From Coleophoma eucalyptorum (Eukaryota; Ascomycota; Leotiomycetes; Helotiales; Dermateaceae), in assembly GCA_026120035.1 (NCBI GenBank), contig JALRME010000034.1:350902-414901 (forward strand): 64,000 nt of DNA. The letters run 5' to 3'. Numbering within the stretch: position 1 is the first letter of the stretch; each line of letters starts with the position of its first letter. This document shows, in pieces, positions 44,024 to 55,189 of this stretch. Made by a program: the position numbers and the translations under genes. Below the pieces are notes generated by a model. It had not been told where the DNA came from, made no database searches, and saw only the letters and a program-made list of their open reading frames with translations.

Positions 44024-45225
44024 TTCGATGGGACAAAGAGCGGGGCTCTACCGAACGAGATAGCAATCCAAGGTTGCTATTTAGATGCAGAGACTTGTAA
44101 AGAATTTATTAGCCGGTGATAGTGAACCTTCAAGGGGAGGAATGCTGATAGTGGTTGATACGAAGGTATGTATATTGGCGTGTGAACCAGAGCACCCACA
44201 AACGAATCCCATATGATGAACATCCTCGGCTCAACCCCCTCCATTATTCCGGCACCCAAAGTGAACATACACCCCACTTTAAATCGGAATCAAAAAAACA
44301 AAAAGAGGACCAAGCGAGTAAAGTAATGTGACCTCCTTCTTAGGCTTATCTCGCCCACCAAGTGTCCCAAAGCAGCCTCTCGGTACGAGAGCTTATTCAG
44401 GTTAGTCCTCCGACTAATCGGTCGGCCATCGCTCCAATGACAGCAAGTCCTTAATGTCTTCTTCTTGTATCTTTCGCCTGGCCTAGCTAACATTCACAAT
44501 CAGCATAGACTTTTGATGAGTTTAGATATTGCACTTTGCCTGGGTTGGAACCATGGATTGTCCAAGGTGTCCTAAGTAACTCTAGCTATAGCTACTCTAG
44601 CACGCTACATCCCGATAACTATTTGGGTAAACGCGAAGAGACTTGTTCTGAATGGCCATATGACTCTGATTATAAGGCTCTGGAATATTATGAACATGAA
44701 AATCGCCTGGCGATCGACCACACCGTGGCGTTGGCCTTAGGTTTGTCAATTTTAAGGTAACGCACTGTGTGGAGTAACAAACCTGTCCTATGAGCATGAT
44801 TAAAATTAATGTCAGGTAGGCATGTATCAAGTGTCAGTTGAATCCTTAGGTAGTAAATCCACTTTTCGGCCCTGGACCCCACCGAGTCGTTAAACGTTGC
44901 GGGTGCAAGAATACTCTAGCGTAGTTTAATATTGGTCCAGAAAAAATCAAAACAATACAGAGTCAAGTGCGATACTGGTTTCGCGCCTACTATGTTGTAG
45001 AGAAGATGTGCTCGCTCTTAAAAAAATTGAGAATACTCGGAAAAAAAGGTTGTGAGACAATCCAGAGCATTTGCGAGGACACTGTATGGGTCATACGAAT
45101 CTGGAGGCATTTTAGGGGCTATCGTGCAAACACAACATGAGAGGTTTATTGCTGCCATAGCCTGGGTATCTTGACCTTATTCGTGCACAGCAAAACAAGA
45201 TTGATTACGTGCGTGAAACCTCCTG
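44024..45225. other. Intergenic, SDR promoter and glucosyltransferase 3' flank
   Basis: 1.2 kb. The ORFs at 44536-44760 and 44597-44830 overlap on opposite strands and show no domain. No tRNA-like structure was found. Confidence 0.4.
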
Positions 45226-48200
45226 TTACCGATACTCCACATCATCGTGTCCTTGCATGCTGAACTTCAATGCCTTCTGCAAGTCTTTATCGCCTATGTC
45301 CTCTATCGCTGTGGCACGGCCCTTACCTTTGTTCTGATAGTCCTGTTCCAAGAGGCTTTGCTTCTTGACGTACTCCATCACAATCTCTTCTTCCGTCTTC
45401 TCTTGTGTCGTTTTCTCCCCCTGCTGTCCCTGTTGCGCCTCGAACTCACTTTGCGTGTTGCCCACGAGATGCCCCGGATCATACAACGGGGATTGCTGGA
45501 CACCTGGTGACCTTCCAGCCACGGCTGTCATCTTCTCCGCCATCTTTTCGGATTTTTCCCTTGTCCGCTCGAGCTCCTCATCGTCCTCGTCATCAAGAAC
45601 CATATCCGATTCCCATTCACTGTCGCTGGCCCTCCGTCGCTGTCCCCTCAGACTTTGTGCGATGACTCGCTTCAGTTGTTCCTCATATTCCAGTGCTTCG
45701 CGTGCGTGTTGCTGAGCTTCGGCCTCGCTGGTCGCCATCGCCTGGCGCAAATTCTTCTGGTCTGCAGCTTCTTGTCGTTGGCGCTGAAGCCGAGACAAGT
45801 TTTCCTGAATCGCCCACTCCACATTGGTATCCTCTTCTGCGTTTCTACGTGACGTCTCCTGGATTGACAGTCGGATGATTTCGCTGATTTCAGCCACTTT
45901 TAGTAATTCTTCGGGGGACTGTGAACCACCTATGGCAAGTATGGCACTCTCGGGATCTACGGTCGGAGCATCTGCACAGGTGGAATGAACGGAACGAGCG
46001 GTATGCTCGCAGTTTTGGCGGGCCTCTGTTTCCTCTATGTTCTTCTTTCGCTGCGCTTCTAGGACATCTTGAATCATCTCGTCAGGGTTGTGTTTTTTCT
46101 TTAGGGATTTTTGGATCAGCTTCCACCGAACGATGACGTCTTGCTTTTCTGCGTCGGAGCTCTGCAGCCACTCCTCGTATCCTTGAGCTACCCTAGACGT
46201 GACGATGTAGTTCTGCACACTGTTGCCAAATAATTTCTGCACCTCTTTGTGTACCCCCTTCATCGTATGACCGAGGATACCAGAGAGGGCTGCGAATGGC
46301 TTGGTTGCAAATCCTCCAATGCCTTTGCCAACTCCTTTGATAAAGCCGCTGGCACCCTCTTTCTGGGCGCCTCTCCAAGGCTGAGTGACTAGGCCAGTAA
46401 CGCCATCGTACCAGCCAAAGCCAAATTCTTTCCCTGCTGCCATGGCGCCTGACTTGAAATCGCTGATTTGCTCTTGAGGGCGCACGGTATCGTCTCCCCA
46501 AAGCCTGGGGAGATTGTGAAACCCTTTGGTTAAACCCACTGAGATTTCCATAGGTATCTGCACAAACGTCCTTACGAAACGTCCAGCGCCCTTGCTTATA
46601 TGCACGCCAGTCGGGCGCAGCATGTCAGGGTTTTTGCTGGAGCCAGATTCGTTCTGACTGTGGAATCGACTTCGGCTAGCTTCATCTTGTTTGGGACTCA
46701 ACTGGCCTTGCCATGCATCTGACATAGAGCTTGATCCAATGTTCGAAGTGAGAGATGACAGACCGGAGAGGTTGAGAGGGCTTCGAACACGAGTAAGAGA
46801 TTTCTGCACATTTAAGCTCGTCTGACTTTGTTCTGGCGAGGTTGGCGGAGTTGATCTTTCCCCTACGTGTAAGCTCTCGCTCTTCCTTGCGATTGCCAGC
46901 ACTGATTCTTGGGCTTGCTGTCGGCTGGACCCAACCGAAATGTGAAAAGGTTTCAACGTCTCTGAGGGTATCTCGGCTACCCCCATCGCCATGCCGCTGA
47001 ACGCCCTATAACATGCCGCAGCACCTCCCGATATTGGATCCCAAGGACCTTCGTCAGTGCAATATTCTTGTGGTCTAAAGAGCTTCAAGTCATGGAAATC
47101 CAAAAGATTTGCATTCGCTAAAGTACAGGCAGCAAAAGCGCTCAACCTGACCTGGGTGCGCTTGATGCGCCACGTAGCGGGTCGAGATGGTACAAGGGTG
47201 CAACGGAGTCGGTCAACCTCGAGATATTGATGGAACGACTGAGCACCTACGTCGCTGCCTCGCTCCGTTGCGATCTTGCTTGCGAGTTCTTTAGCACGTT
47301 CCAGGCTTTCGGGTTTTAGGCAAAAGTTAATAGCATCAGCTAGTTTGTCCGCTGTGAGTTGTTTGTGAGAGATCGGATCGGGGCCGGCGCCTGCTCGCGC
47401 GACCATGGCGCCCCAGAAAGGCTGGTCTCCAAAGAAGGGAACGACTACAGTCGGCCGGCCTGCGGTAATGCCTGCCGCGGTGGTTCCTGCGCCACCATGG
47501 TGAACGACGCACGAGACGTGCTTAAAAAGCCAGTCATGCGGTTCATTGCCTAGCATAAAGACGCCGTCGGGAATACAAAGCCTGTCCGCGCGCATGCCTC
47601 CCCAGCCTTTAGAAATGAGGACACGCTGGCCAGTCTTCCTCACGGCCTCGAAGATGAGCTCCGTCATCGCATCAGGATCGTCCAAAACGATGCTCCCGAA
47701 TCCTATGTAGACGGGGGTTGGACCGGCATCGAGGAATGCCTGGAAATCAGGGGCAGGGGTGTAGTTAGAGGCCAAGTTGAGAAAGTAGAACCCAGAAATT
47801 GATATGTAAGGGGCCCAGTCTTTTGGTTTAGGTATTAGGGCTGGAGACCAGCAGTAGGTGTGAGGGACCTTGAGACGCTGGAGCATTCCAGGCGCCCAGA
47901 TCAGACTTACGGGATCCAAACCGAGACATTTCTTGCGAAATCGGTTGATGATATCACCTAGGCCTTGCCATAAGAGGACATCGATCATAGCATAACTTAT
48001 GTAATTAGTAAGTTGAGGGTCGGCATTAGAGGATTGGATGTTGGCCAGCGGATGAGGAAAGGCCTGGGTGGGAGAATATGGCATAGTGAACATAATATGG
48101 AGAGGGATGCCAAGTTTCTCTGCGCAATGGATATGGGCAAAGCTTGGGGGGTTAGCGATGATACAGTCGGCGACGAAGGGTCTTGCTGCAGGCTCGTCAT

Positions 48201-48975
48201 CGTCGGTAGCACGAAGATCCATTCCGTCACCGGCTTCGTAACATGACCGCCAGCAGCCTTGAATGTACTCGGAAACATCTCTCCTTCGCTGACCGATATC
48301 TCCACTTAGTAGACTGCGAAAGCCCGGCATCAGGCTGGGATTCTTAACCATGAAGGCCATTAGCCGGGAGGGGTCGCCGCCGATGCTAAAGAATTCCAGG
48401 CCATTTTCCTGCACAAAGTCCTTGAAATTAGGATGAGTCGCTAGACGTACGCGATGGCTGTAGGTATCTTTCAAGACTTTTCCCAAGGCAACGAAGGGTT
48501 GCACGTCTCCACGCGAGCCCACAACCTGGATGATGATGTTCAAGGGCGGGGGTGGAGGAACTCCCTCCTCGCCTCCTAAAGAAGGGGGAATGTATGGGAG
48601 AGGAGGCGGGCGACTATCTTGAACCCTCTGGACTTGTTGATGTAGAGCAGGAGTAAAGATCTGGGACAAACGGCGGTTGAACTGATTGATGCGGATATTA
48701 ACACGACCGTCATCGGTGACATGGGCATTGGTGCCTAGGCCGTTCTTTTCGTCGCGGATCTCGCCATAGATCTCGCCGTAAGTAGGAGGGGGTATGCCAT
48801 CTTCCGCTTCATCGGGAGTGAGGAGGTCAGTCATTTCCAGGAGGGCCTCCTGTCTCGTGAGTCTTGCGGGATCGGTCTGGGCGGCAGCTGCAGCTTGTGC
48901 TTGCTGAAGTATAGATTGCTGCACGACCGTCTCCGGGGCAGGACGACCATCTTTTGAGGGAGATTGGGTGACCAT
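45226..48975 (-). CDS. Sterol 3-beta-glucosyltransferase-like protein
   Basis: Intronless, 1249 residues. Glycosyltransferase family 1 core: N-lobe IIIQVVGSRGDVQPFVALGK near residue 145, nucleotide-sugar lobe VYIGFGSIV, and the UDP-sugar signature VSCVVHHGGAGTTAAG with VPFFGDQPFWG near ~490-525, as in UDP-glucose:sterol glucosyltransferases. It lacks the PH/GRAM region of the Atg26-type enzyme; a Pro-rich head replaces it. The long C-terminal part (~620-1249) is family-specific. It has a Gly-rich GVTGLVTQPWRGAQ / GVGKGIGGF segment, and charged helices EEQLKRVIAQSL and DKDLQKALKFSMQ that resemble ubiquitin-interacting motifs. Probably transfers glucose to membrane sterols. GC-rich and intact, it looks like a core gene amid accessory DNA. 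Confidence 0.9.
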   Translation of the reverse strand: MVTQSPSKDGRPAPETVVQQSILQQAQAAAAAQTDPARLTRQEALLEMTDLLTPDEAEDGIPPPTYGEIYGEIRDEKNGLGTNAHVTDDGRVNIRINQFNRRLSQIFTPALHQQVQRVQDSRPPPLPYIPPSLGGEEGVPPPPPLNIIIQVVGSRGDVQPFVALGKVLKDTYSHRVRLATHPNFKDFVQENGLEFFSIGGDPSRLMAFMVKNPSLMPGFRSLLSGDIGQRRRDVSEYIQGCWRSCYEAGDGMDLRATDDDEPAARPFVADCIIANPPSFAHIHCAEKLGIPLHIMFTMPYSPTQAFPHPLANIQSSNADPQLTNYISYAMIDVLLWQGLGDIINRFRKKCLGLDPVSLIWAPGMLQRLKVPHTYCWSPALIPKPKDWAPYISISGFYFLNLASNYTPAPDFQAFLDAGPTPVYIGFGSIVLDDPDAMTELIFEAVRKTGQRVLISKGWGGMRADRLCIPDGVFMLGNEPHDWLFKHVSCVVHHGGAGTTAAGITAGRPTVVVPFFGDQPFWGAMVARAGAGPDPISHKQLTADKLADAINFCLKPESLERAKELASKIATERGSDVGAQSFHQYLEVDRLRCTLVPSRPATWRIKRTQVRLSAFAACTLANANLLDFHDLKLFRPQEYCTDEGPWDPISGGAAACYRAFSGMAMGVAEIPSETLKPFHISVGSSRQQAQESVLAIARKSESLHVGERSTPPTSPEQSQTSLNVQKSLTRVRSPLNLSGLSSLTSNIGSSSMSDAWQGQLSPKQDEASRSRFHSQNESGSSKNPDMLRPTGVHISKGAGRFVRTFVQIPMEISVGLTKGFHNLPRLWGDDTVRPQEQISDFKSGAMAAGKEFGFGWYDGVTGLVTQPWRGAQKEGASGFIKGVGKGIGGFATKPFAALSGILGHTMKGVHKEVQKLFGNSVQNYIVTSRVAQGYEEWLQSSDAEKQDVIVRWKLIQKSLKKKHNPDEMIQDVLEAQRKKNIEETEARQNCEHTARSVHSTCADAPTVDPESAILAIGGSQSPEELLKVAEISEIIRLSIQETSRRNAEEDTNVEWAIQENLSRLQRQRQEAADQKNLRQAMATSEAEAQQHAREALEYEEQLKRVIAQSLRGQRRRASDSEWESDMVLDDEDDEELERTREKSEKMAEKMTAVAGRSPGVQQSPLYDPGHLVGNTQSEFEAQQGQQGEKTTQEKTEEEIVMEYVKKQSLLEQDYQNKGKGRATAIEDIGDKDLQKALKFSMQGHDDVEYR

Positions 48976-49706
48976 GGTGTTAATGAGAGAAGGCAGGTTG
49001 GGTTCACTTCAGTCAGTCACGGCATCAGTGTTATATCGTGGGAAAGCGATTGAGGCGAGTGGCTGAGTGAGGTGACGCGGCTGTAGAGAGAGGGAGAGAG
49101 GCAGAGAGGGTCGGAGACATTCTGTCATAGACGCGTACCATGGTAGTATGTATAAGTTTCGATAGTCCTAGAAAATATAACAAATAGATAAACTCGGTCT
49201 CCCGGCCCTGGCTCTCGCTTAAACACATGGTTGAAGGCGCAGTCCCTTTTCCTTTTGTAGTTAGTTGGTTACGAGCTCATTTTTGGTTAGGCAGCTACGA
49301 GAGATCCTTACCCGTGTGCCAATCAAGACCCCCATTCCCGACCCCATTCCGTTTTTCCCACCAAAGCCTGTTCCCATACACCACCTCGCTTATTTTCTTG
49401 TAAAGAAGCCTTGAGACGCCTCGGACGCCTAGAGGTAATATCCAGTACTTGGGCACAGGACTGTTTATTACTAAGTTCGCGGCATTAATCGGTCCGCTTC
49501 TTAATAGAGCTTTCATCTCAAATTATGCTACATTCACCAAAGTGTATATTTTCAGTGGCATGACGATTGTTTTGGTGCTCTTGACGTTGGCGCTACAAAG
49601 CTCAAGACAGAAAAGGGGGCCGTTTTCACAATATCTAGGGATGCAAATGAAGAGCCACCTGATATTCCATCGTAAAGCACACCAAATTAATGTACCCAGC
49701 ATCTCA
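48976..49706. other. Intergenic, glucosyltransferase promoter
   Basis: Pyrimidine/purine-biased leader just upstream of 48975 (GAGAGAGGGAGAGAGG near 49090). No gene recognised in the remainder. Confidence 0.4.
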
Positions 49707-50977
49707 TCAAAGCCAGATATTGTTCTCAGCCAACTTTCCCACATAGGGTCCTAGTGAGTATGCAAGCCAAGTAGTCACCCATATATATCCTACACCTTTT
49801 CTTATCCACACAGGAAGTTTTTCATTAATTCCCCCTAACCTGGCAACCTCAATGACGGCATCCTCTGTCATGATAGCTACTGCTTGAACCATAAAGAATC
49901 GAATGTCATTGAGACCTTTACGACAGGCAAATACTGCGCCGAACCAATGTATTACTCCGGATAGGAAAAATGCAACATACAGCTGGGTGTAGCGAGACCC
50001 AAATGTTCCGGCCGGAAAATGTAATGTATCGCGAGCAATGAAGATTCCAAACTTTGACACGATCTATTTAACCCCTCAATAAAGATTACCAAAGGGATAA
50101 CAACTACAGTCGGGTAAGGAAAAAGGCAGAAACTTACTCTTCGTTCCATTTGATGCCAAGAGCGACCCCAAAACCTCCGTAGTGTGTACGCATCGGCAAA
50201 ATTCCCAAATACTGGAGGCCAATCATATGGAGTATATATACCCACTGATACAGTGATCGCTGCAGCAATAGAATACATCATATTAAGCCCGAATGCGATT
50301 TGTGACCCGTATATAAAACATAGGAATGATTGTACAACAAAGTTTGAACTATGGAACGTGCCCGCTGGATAGCTGGTCAGGATATATGCGCGTATACGTA
50401 TCAATATGACGAACCCAAGGGCCTGACCGATATTTCTGAGTACAAAGATGCAGTTCGAAAGGTCTAAGAATATGAGGTGGCGAGAGAAAACCTCGTGGAA
50501 GTCCGATTTAGACCAACTAGGCGCTAAGACAGTGGACGAGGGAACATTTTTTACTTGCCATGACCAGCCAATACCTCGAGCAGTGACGGATAGTCCTAGA
50601 GCCCAGCGAAATTTCTTGACAAATTCTTGCCATGGAGACAGCATTCCGGAAGCATCAGCTAGTTTGGGCTGGTGGACTCCGGAGGCTCCTTCGTCTATAG
50701 AACTGCGGGTAAACTCTGCTTCTGCATTGGAGAGGACTACATAATCGGCGAACTTGAAAAATATCTGAGCTAGTGCTGAACCCGTAGCATAATCGGATAC
50801 AGGGCTCCCGGTGGTGTGGTTGAGAAGATGGTAGATATGTGCCGCGAGGAGGATAATAATTCGGGCGCGGTACCATCCTTGAGGTAGTGTGAGTGTTGCT
50901 ATGAGTAGAAAGTAGAGATATGGGACAGTCACGGCGGGTAGCGGGGACCGAGAATCAAGCGGGACAAGCAAACCCAT
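49707..50977 (-). CDS. Wax-synthase-domain acyltransferase, membrane-bound
   Basis: Two exons, 50138-50977 and 49707-50063, with a 74-nt GT-AG intron, giving 398 residues. About eight hydrophobic segments are seen. The motif RRFWGRSWHQMERR sits at the membrane-interface region, and the catalytic His region follows in FFLSGVIHWFGAV, as in wax-synthase/MBOAT-like proteins. Fungal members in metabolite clusters act as O-acetyltransferases on terpenoid or trichothecene hydroxyls (TRI7-like; family knowledge). Head-to-tail with the sulfotransferase-like gene upstream, and 0.7 kb from the glucosyltransferase start. The substrate is unknown. Confidence 0.88.
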
Positions 50978-51330
50978 GGTAGGCAGAAACGAAAAATAGT
51001 AAGTTTGAGTGTGAATGCTTTAAAAAAGTAATTGATAGCTCTCTCTTGGTCTAGAAACCTCCAGTGTACTTAAGACAGATTTAAAAGGGGTCAAAACGTC
51101 TTATATGAGGAGTCGTCCTTGAGTCACAGCCCTCTCTTTTGAATAAGCTAGGGTTTTTAGAATATCCCAAAGCAGGCTTACGAGATTTTGAATTTACCCG
51201 TGAGGCATGCATGATTCTTTCGAGTTCATTCTATTATCGTATACAACCTTGTCGTATTCTTGTCACCCTTTTGTAACTGCGATAAGAGTTGTGTGGGGCT
51301 GTTTTCAGAATGACTGCTTTCCAGACTGTT

Positions 51331-51645
51331 CCAGTGGCCAATAACGACGTACCCTTGTACATGGAAAACCAGAATCTATGACATAAAAATCATCTATTGC
51401 TAAACGTTCCGTATGCGACCTGTAGGTGGTGCTCTACTTGGCAGATTCTACTCGTTACCCAAACTCCCATATCCGGTCTGTTTCCGTAACCAATGACTTC
51501 ATACCCTTGTATTTTGTTTTTGAAAAATAGAATTTATGACATACAAATCATCTATTGCTAACCGTTCCGTTTGCGAACTGCAGATGGTGCTCCGCTTGGC
51601 AGATTCTACTCGTTACCCAAACTCTCATGTCCGGTCTTTTTCTAA
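51331..51645 (-). repeat. Tandem duplication of the sulfotransferase gene's 3' end, period 160 bp
   Basis: CATCTATTGCTAA, GGCAGATTCTACTCGTTACC and CCCTTGTA occur twice, 160 bases apart. The gene-proximal copy contains the real stop; the downstream copy would still read DMGVWVTSRICQVEHHLQ and ends at the same stop codon. The copies differ at scattered positions, so the event is not recent. Confidence 0.85.
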
Positions 51646-52535
51646 GACAGAAATCAAACGCAATGAAAATCAAAATCCACCCAAATAAACCAATTCCCAT
51701 TGCAATGATCTTGAACATCTTGATTACGTTCCTATCGTTGGATCTTGGATAAGGGGTATCAGGCGTCTCCTTGCCTAAAAATTGGCAAAGTGATTCCCAC
51801 CCCATCGATGGTTCAAATTCCAGCAGTCGATCCTTTGGCACTATAGTTCGTATCCATTGCGCGTGCTCCTCATACAATTCGAGGCAGGGCACTCTTTCAA
51901 TGTTAGGGAAACGTTTTTGACATAGCTTCGCCCAAGAGTACATCATTTGTGCACTGTCTAAAACCGTTGGGGCCCAAAAGCCGAGGTAGCGGAAAATAGG
52001 AGAGCGTGGATCGATGCCCATTCCAAGAAAGGAATCGAGCCAGACATTGGAATTTTTACGCAAGGTAAGAATAACCTAGAGAGATTCATTAGTCTCTTTG
52101 ATATGACATTAAGGGTACATATCATGTCAATTCTCTCATACTTTGGCATTAGGATACATCTGGATCAAATCATCGACACAGGCGCTACCAGGAAGATCCA
52201 GAACTACATCATATCCTTGAAAACGCTTTCTCAAGTAGAATTGACGAAGGTATGGATCTTTAGTAGCCATGGCAAGGGCACTTTCTTTTACACGAGTGCT
52301 CCAAACACTTTCAAATAACGGAGTGAGTAGGTGATGACAGTTTCGAAAGCCTAGTTCTTCAAGTGCCAACTTCATACTCAAAGTGCCCGTTCGAGGAAGG
52401 CCAGCCTATTTTCATATCAAGTCAATCAGGGCCTTAGTACTTTAGAGAGGAGAGTGGAAGTAGAAATACCACAATAATCTGGATTCCCTCATGGGAGCCC
52501 ATTGTGCCTTCAAGTTGCGAAATGAATGCCTTCAT
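51548..52535 (-). CDS. P-loop sulfotransferase-family protein with C-terminal membrane anchor
   Basis: Three exons, 52470-52535, 52142-52405 and 51548-52075, GT-AG introns of 64 and 66 nt, giving 285 residues. The PAPS-binding loop reads AGLPRTGTLSM right after the first splice junction, followed by LALEELGF. The later block VILTLRKNSNVWLDSF occupies the 3'-phosphate-binding region of Sulfotransfer_4-type proteins, which are often mislabelled NAD-dependent epimerases. A C-terminal hydrophobic helix (IIAMGIGLFGWILIFIAF) predicts membrane anchoring. Sulfonate transfer is known for the superfamily; activity of this fungal branch is largely untested. Neighbours: acyltransferase (same strand) and P450 (divergent). 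Confidence 0.87.
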
Positions 52536-53340
52536 GTTTGAATTGGTGGACTAGAGACCATGCGAGGCAAGATAAAAAACATTATGAATGGTATTTAATG
52601 ATAAACAAGGTTCACTGGAGAAATGACTGGCGTTCGCCTGCGTAGTAAGGATAGAGCGATTATTAGAAACTGCATTTATCCATCAGCCTTAGCCGCTGGC
52701 AATCTATAGGTAGCATGATAGTATCTCAGCTCTAGAGAAAGTCATACAGGGGAACCTCCGTAGGAAAAGGATAAATGGAATACGGTACTGTACGACGTGA
52801 TGATACATATTGGAAGATAACGATAAGGATTCCTGAACTAGAGTGCAAGTAAGCTTACTACTTAGCCAGGCTACATTAACGCAGGTGTCTGGCGCAGCTC
52901 TACACCCTCAGCGCGTAATTAATAAGTCGACGATTGGCTGCACTACTAGGCAACCTTGTCGTTAATTTTAGCATAAATTCAAGTCCTATTGAGTAAGTCG
53001 ATATTGTACGTACTAAACGGAGCATACCATATTTCTATAAGGAAAGCAGGCCGGGTCTGTCGAGACCCAGAGGACGTGTCCCTTTCCCAAATCGGAGAAT
53101 GCAATATACATGTACGATTGTGGGACAGCACCAGACTTTGTACGCAGTAAGACATAATACTGAACAAGGAAAAAATTTGCGATATCCGCTCGTATCAGAA
53201 GATCAATAAGTGTTTTTCTACATAGAAGGTCTTGATTCTCGACTTTGGTGAGAAATTATTCGACGGGCGAAAATCTAATACCTTTGGATAAAAGCAACAG
53301 ATCACCTAGTTTGTATTTCATTCAAGTCAATGCAAATGAG
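52536..53340. promoter_or_regulatory. Divergent intergenic region between sulfotransferase-like and P450 genes
   Basis: About 800 bases between divergent starts. Probably carries both promoters and could allow co-regulation. No specific site recognised. The 53245 GTG-initiated extension of the P450 frame was not used. Confidence 0.4.
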
Positions 53341-55189
53341 ATGGATTTCAAGCAAAAGCTCCTCGGCGACATGGAAATTCCCCTGGTGTGGTTAGCAGTC
53401 CTTGCTCTAGCTTGCGTTTGGATATTTAAACTTCACAAGACAGTGCGAGATGTCAATATAGCTGCTGCATCTTTTGGGCAGAAGCCCTATACAATCCTCA
53501 GCTATTCTCGAGAATATACCCGTGGAATTCTAGACTTCCCAGGTCTCTTAAGCGAGAACTATGCTCGGGTGAGTTTCATTTTCTCATGAATCTTAAACAG
53601 CTGACTGATAATTCCTATTAAAAGTCCAATGGCGAGAAGCCGTTTGTGGTTCCCAACCCAATGTTTGGACCTATTGTGATGGTCACTGCAAAACATGTTA
53701 AAGAATATCGATTTGCTCGCGACTCCGAGCTGAATGCCCAGGAAGCTCTTCACAAAATTCTGCAAACAAAATGGACTTTACCTGATAAAACTTGGGATTC
53801 GGGACCTTCGTTTCATCCCACGCATTTGCGCAAGTATTTGCAGAAAAGTATAGGACCCTCAACACCGGATATTGCGGCAGAAATCAAGCTGTCAATGAGT
53901 CGTTTCTGGGACGCAGAATCGAGCAATGGGAATTGGCTAGAAGTCGACCTTCTTGGATCTCTTTTGAAGATTGTGACACAGGGAATCAATAAATTGTATA
54001 TCGGAGAAGAGGAAGGAAGAGACGAGGGATATATAGATGGGCTTGTGGCACTTGCTACCGCGGTTGTAACATGCGGTATGACACTGAACCTTGTTCCGCT
54101 GCCATTGAAAAGGTTTGGCCCTCATTTCATAAATGCTGGCTGATGCTGACGAGACAGCATTGCGTCCACCTTGATGTGCTGGCCTACGAGGTATCGGCGG
54201 CAGGTGCTTATAGATCGTTATTTATGTGATGTTATTCAGCGAAGGAAGCTCAAGTTGGAAGGAACAATGGCCGAGAAAGAAACGGAAGAGCCCGAACCAT
54301 ATGTAAAGCAACAAATAAAGTCAGTTGATTTAGTCGCTAACACTTAGATAGACCGATTACTGTATGGCACTCCTATCAGCCGCATATAAGGACCCCAATC
54401 CAGCTTACTACGAAACGGAAAACTTCTTGAGCAGATTCATGACGCACTATATCGCAGCAATCTTTACGACATCTGTGACCTTCTTTGGTGTCGTGGAAAA
54501 ACTGGTTCAACATCCTCACATGATAAGTGTGCTTCGAGATGAGGCCTACGCCGTTTTCACAGAACCCGAGAACCCGCATACTTGGAGGAAGACAGATGTT
54601 GCTCACCTTGACATCCACGATAGCTTCATTCGGGAGTCTATGCGAACAACTCCTGTTTCATTTGCCGTGATGAGACGTTCTGCTATTAAGTCAGAGGGCT
54701 ATACTTTCCCTGATGGCACGGTGATTCCTTCACATTTCGAAGTTGGCGTACCCCTTGATCAGCTACACCATGACGAAAAGTACTACAAAGATGCTCGGCA
54801 GTTCGATCCTTTTAGATTTACTGCCAAATCCAAACAAACTGATGCATTACTTGCAGATGGCTTTGAGACTAGCAAAAGTAACACCGGGAAGGCTACTCTA
54901 ACCACAACGACACCATCATTTCTAGTTTGGGGAGATGGATCTCATGCTTGGTACGTAGACCTACTACCGAAGTTAAAATTTTTCTTACCACTTTCACTAA
55001 TATACACCATATAGCATTGGTCGATTCCTTGCGGCCAACATGCTCAAAATTACACTTGCGAATCTAGTAATAAACTACGACATCGAGCCTGCTACAAACT
55101 TTTCCTCTCAACGTAGAAGCTTTGGGGTCATGAATGTTCCGAACAGAACTTCGAGGATTCGTATTCGTCAACGAGTGAGAAAATTGTGA
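53341..55189 (+). CDS. Cytochrome P450 monooxygenase
   Basis: Five exons, 53341-53568, 53625-54112, 54158-54302, 54352-54950 and 55015-55189; GT-AG introns of 56, 45, 49 and 64 nt, giving 544 residues. An N-terminal anchor (VWLAVLALACVWIF) places it in the ER. The K-helix ExxR is ESMR in DSFIRESMRTTP, and a DARQFDPFRF meander follows. The heme loop, rebuilt across the last intron, is VWGDGSHACIGRF with the axial Cys; Trp stands where the canonical motif has Phe. Similar fungal P450s oxidise terpenoids such as ent-kaurene, but the substrate here is unknown. The start is the first ATG in frame. It lies divergent from the sulfotransferase-like and acyltransferase genes and may share their pathway. 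Confidence 0.92.

Noticed and set aside
45247..45878. Serine- and proline-rich plus-strand ORFs opposite the glucosyltransferase
   Set aside because: Antisense shadows of its charged C-terminal repeats.
53245..53340. Longer P450 start using GTG
   Set aside because: Nuclear fungal genes start at ATG; the next ATG puts the membrane anchor at the N-terminus.
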